In this document: one piece after another, positions 62,714 to 64,000 of the stretch
How the letters are laid out: each line of letters opens with the position of its first letter
Numbering within the stretch: position 1 is the stretch's first letter
Assembly (NCBI GenBank): GCA_944548615.1
Contig: OX155976.1
Coordinates: 7,707,822 to 7,771,821 of the forward strand
Source of the DNA: Micropterix aruncella
Lineage: Eukaryota; Arthropoda; Insecta; Lepidoptera; Micropterigidae
Direction of reading: 5' to 3'
DNA: 64,000 bases
Made by a program: the position numbers and the translations under genes
The notes under the pieces: generated by a model
Told to the model about the DNA's origin: nothing
The model's input: only the letters and a program-made list of their open reading frames with translations
The model's database searches: none

Positions 62714-64000
62714 TATCGTCTAAAAAAAGAGTTACATCGTCCACATCTCCCCACTCATCATCACTGAGTATTCAACCGGTTTTTATTTCTTTTTAAATGA
62801 CGTAGATAGATATATTTGCTAGCTATGTGATTACTATAGAACAATGCCTGTTTCGCCTTCAACTAGGATTATTGTATTATAAATATTGATCGACACGCTA
62901 ACGCCTAGTCTTCGCACTTTTTATGTTTTATTCGATACTTTTTAACAGCATCCGTTTTCATTAATTTTTATCTCTGTATAATCCATATATAATCCTAGAT
63001 GAGTTTCAATTAATCGGCATCTTTTCCATATAGCCATGGCCGTCGTTACAAATCAATGAAAATAGTTCGTCCGTTGTGTATTTTTTTAATGCTATGAAAT
63101 ACCTACATATGTAGGTGCTACAATTTAACAAGCATACTTGAAGGCGTTTATGTCACCTGTCTGCCTATGTCTAGATTATTCGGGTATATAAAGGAGCGAG
63201 ATAAGGCGATATCAACGTTTTATACCCAGTTGTTTTCGCGAAGAGATAAAAAAAATCGGTTACATATAAATAAATCTTGCGATAAGATTTGACTTAGCAC
63301 AGTTATGGTTTTTTTCTCTAAGTTTGTATAATATCACGATAAATTCAATCTTCTGTAGTATATTCAAAACCAGCCGTACTGGTGCATTTAAATCATACAG
63401 GTCGGGGGCGATTCTCTCCGCCAGCTCGTCCTAAGCCATTGAATATGTATGGTAATAGATTGCTCAACGTCGTACTACAATTTGGCAACCAGGATGTTAC
63501 GACTAAGCGGAACGTGTAGACTGTAGATGGAACTCATAGTTCCAAAAATTGATTAGTCATCTATTATTGTATGTACATATGTATGTATGTATATATGTGT
63601 AATATGTATTCATTGTATATATGTATTATTAGGTATCTATGTATTGGTTTTGAGTATACACTGGAGAAAAAATCAAAATTTGAAACCGTCTTGTCAAGTT
63701 TATTTTATCGAAGATTTTATTTTTAGGAAAACCAACAGCTAATTATAATTTAATAAAAAGAGGAGTAGGATAAAAGAGAGCCAATTAAAGGTTATCAGGT
63801 TTAAGTAACGTTGTAGAAACATATGTGACCTTTCAATTAAACCTATCGATTAAAAATACATCAAAAATTATTCAACAATTAATGCTAAAGAATACACTGT
63901 TCAGCTGCTGCCTAGCTGAGTTAATACTTGTACAGAATAGATCAAAGTCAAAGCGTTTAATCAAATCATTGAAATTGTCACTTATAGTTGCCTATAGTTG
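62714..64000. other. Mostly unrecognised sequence, possibly non-repetitive
   Basis: No TE family from this window recurs here apart from short TATG repeats near 63570-63600. No exon could be supported. Confidence 0.4.
63184..63235 (+). promoter_or_regulatory. TATA-box promoter candidate
   Basis: GGGTATATAAAGGAGCGAG (TATATAAA about 63184-63191). About 35-40 bp downstream is ACCCAGTTG, which resembles an arthropod initiator. A short ATG frame follows at about 63304. Location outside recognised TEs makes a host promoter possible. Confidence 0.35.

Overview
This is eukaryotic, AT-rich, repeat-dominated DNA, most likely from an insect. A moth or butterfly is my best guess, judged from the mix of Helitrons, Penelope-like elements, hAT and foldback MITEs, RTE, Jockey/CR1-like and R1/LOA-like LINEs, and long (TA)n tracts; the order is not proven. 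There are no bacterial operons, no rRNA, no convincing tRNA and no CRISPR array. Twelve (TA)n tracts add up to about 3.9 kb, and one of them contains a 200-base run of N (5455-5654).

Host gene content is almost nil. The clear exception is a 103-bp exon on the minus strand (12889-12991). It has a polypyrimidine/AG acceptor and a GT donor, and encodes the conserved N-terminal segment of an MITF/TFE-family bHLH-Zip transcription factor (QLKQQLMREHVQEQ). Much of the window may therefore be TE-filled intron or flank of a minus-strand Mitf gene. A second exon-like stretch (57720-57840, minus) and a TATA promoter candidate (about 63184) are much weaker.

Layout. 0.06-4.3 kb: LINE 3' fragments, a hairpin-bearing retroposon with an 18-bp target duplication, and a mariner end. 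4.3-6.1 kb: a giant (TA)n tract holding a solo LTR and the gap. 6.1-7.1 kb: an undamaged Penelope-like GIY-YIG coding segment that lacks an ATG. 7.2-9.1 kb: a perfect 870-bp palindrome plus a third copy of one arm, bounded by (TA)n. 9.6-16.9 kb: LINEs, a hAT transposase relic, GC-rich retroposons, the Mitf exon, a hAT MITE and a pogo-like relic. 17.3-24 kb: a second foldback element, a 1-kb pseudogene of the SDTCGGQNRN insect protein family (minus), tandem 118-bp repeats and a piggyBac-like MITE. 24-30 kb: nested insertions (hAT inside a repeat, MITE inside the hAT; repeat inside a LINE), an RTE end with a C2H2 finger, a Helitron and RNase H LINE ends. 30-36.5 kb: (TA)n tracts, a Helitron, another RNase H LINE and a nested GC-rich cluster. 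36.5-48.3 kb: LTR-like elements, four Helitron units, LINEs and foldback MITEs. 48.3-54 kb: LINE fragments interrupted by MITEs. 54-61.5 kb: a dense nest of GC-rich retroposons inserted into one another. 61.5-64 kb: Penelope ends, LINE remnants and mostly unrecognised sequence.

The most distinctive system is the GC-rich retroposon family (called family G here). It has at least ten copies of up to about 0.68 kb, no poly(A), variable 11-18 bp target duplications, 5' truncation, and a constant 3' end that forms an ACGGG-TTCG-CCCGT hairpin. This points to LINE-type mobilisation through recognition of an RNA structure rather than a poly(A) tail. Several insertions can be proved inside the window because empty and filled sites are both present.
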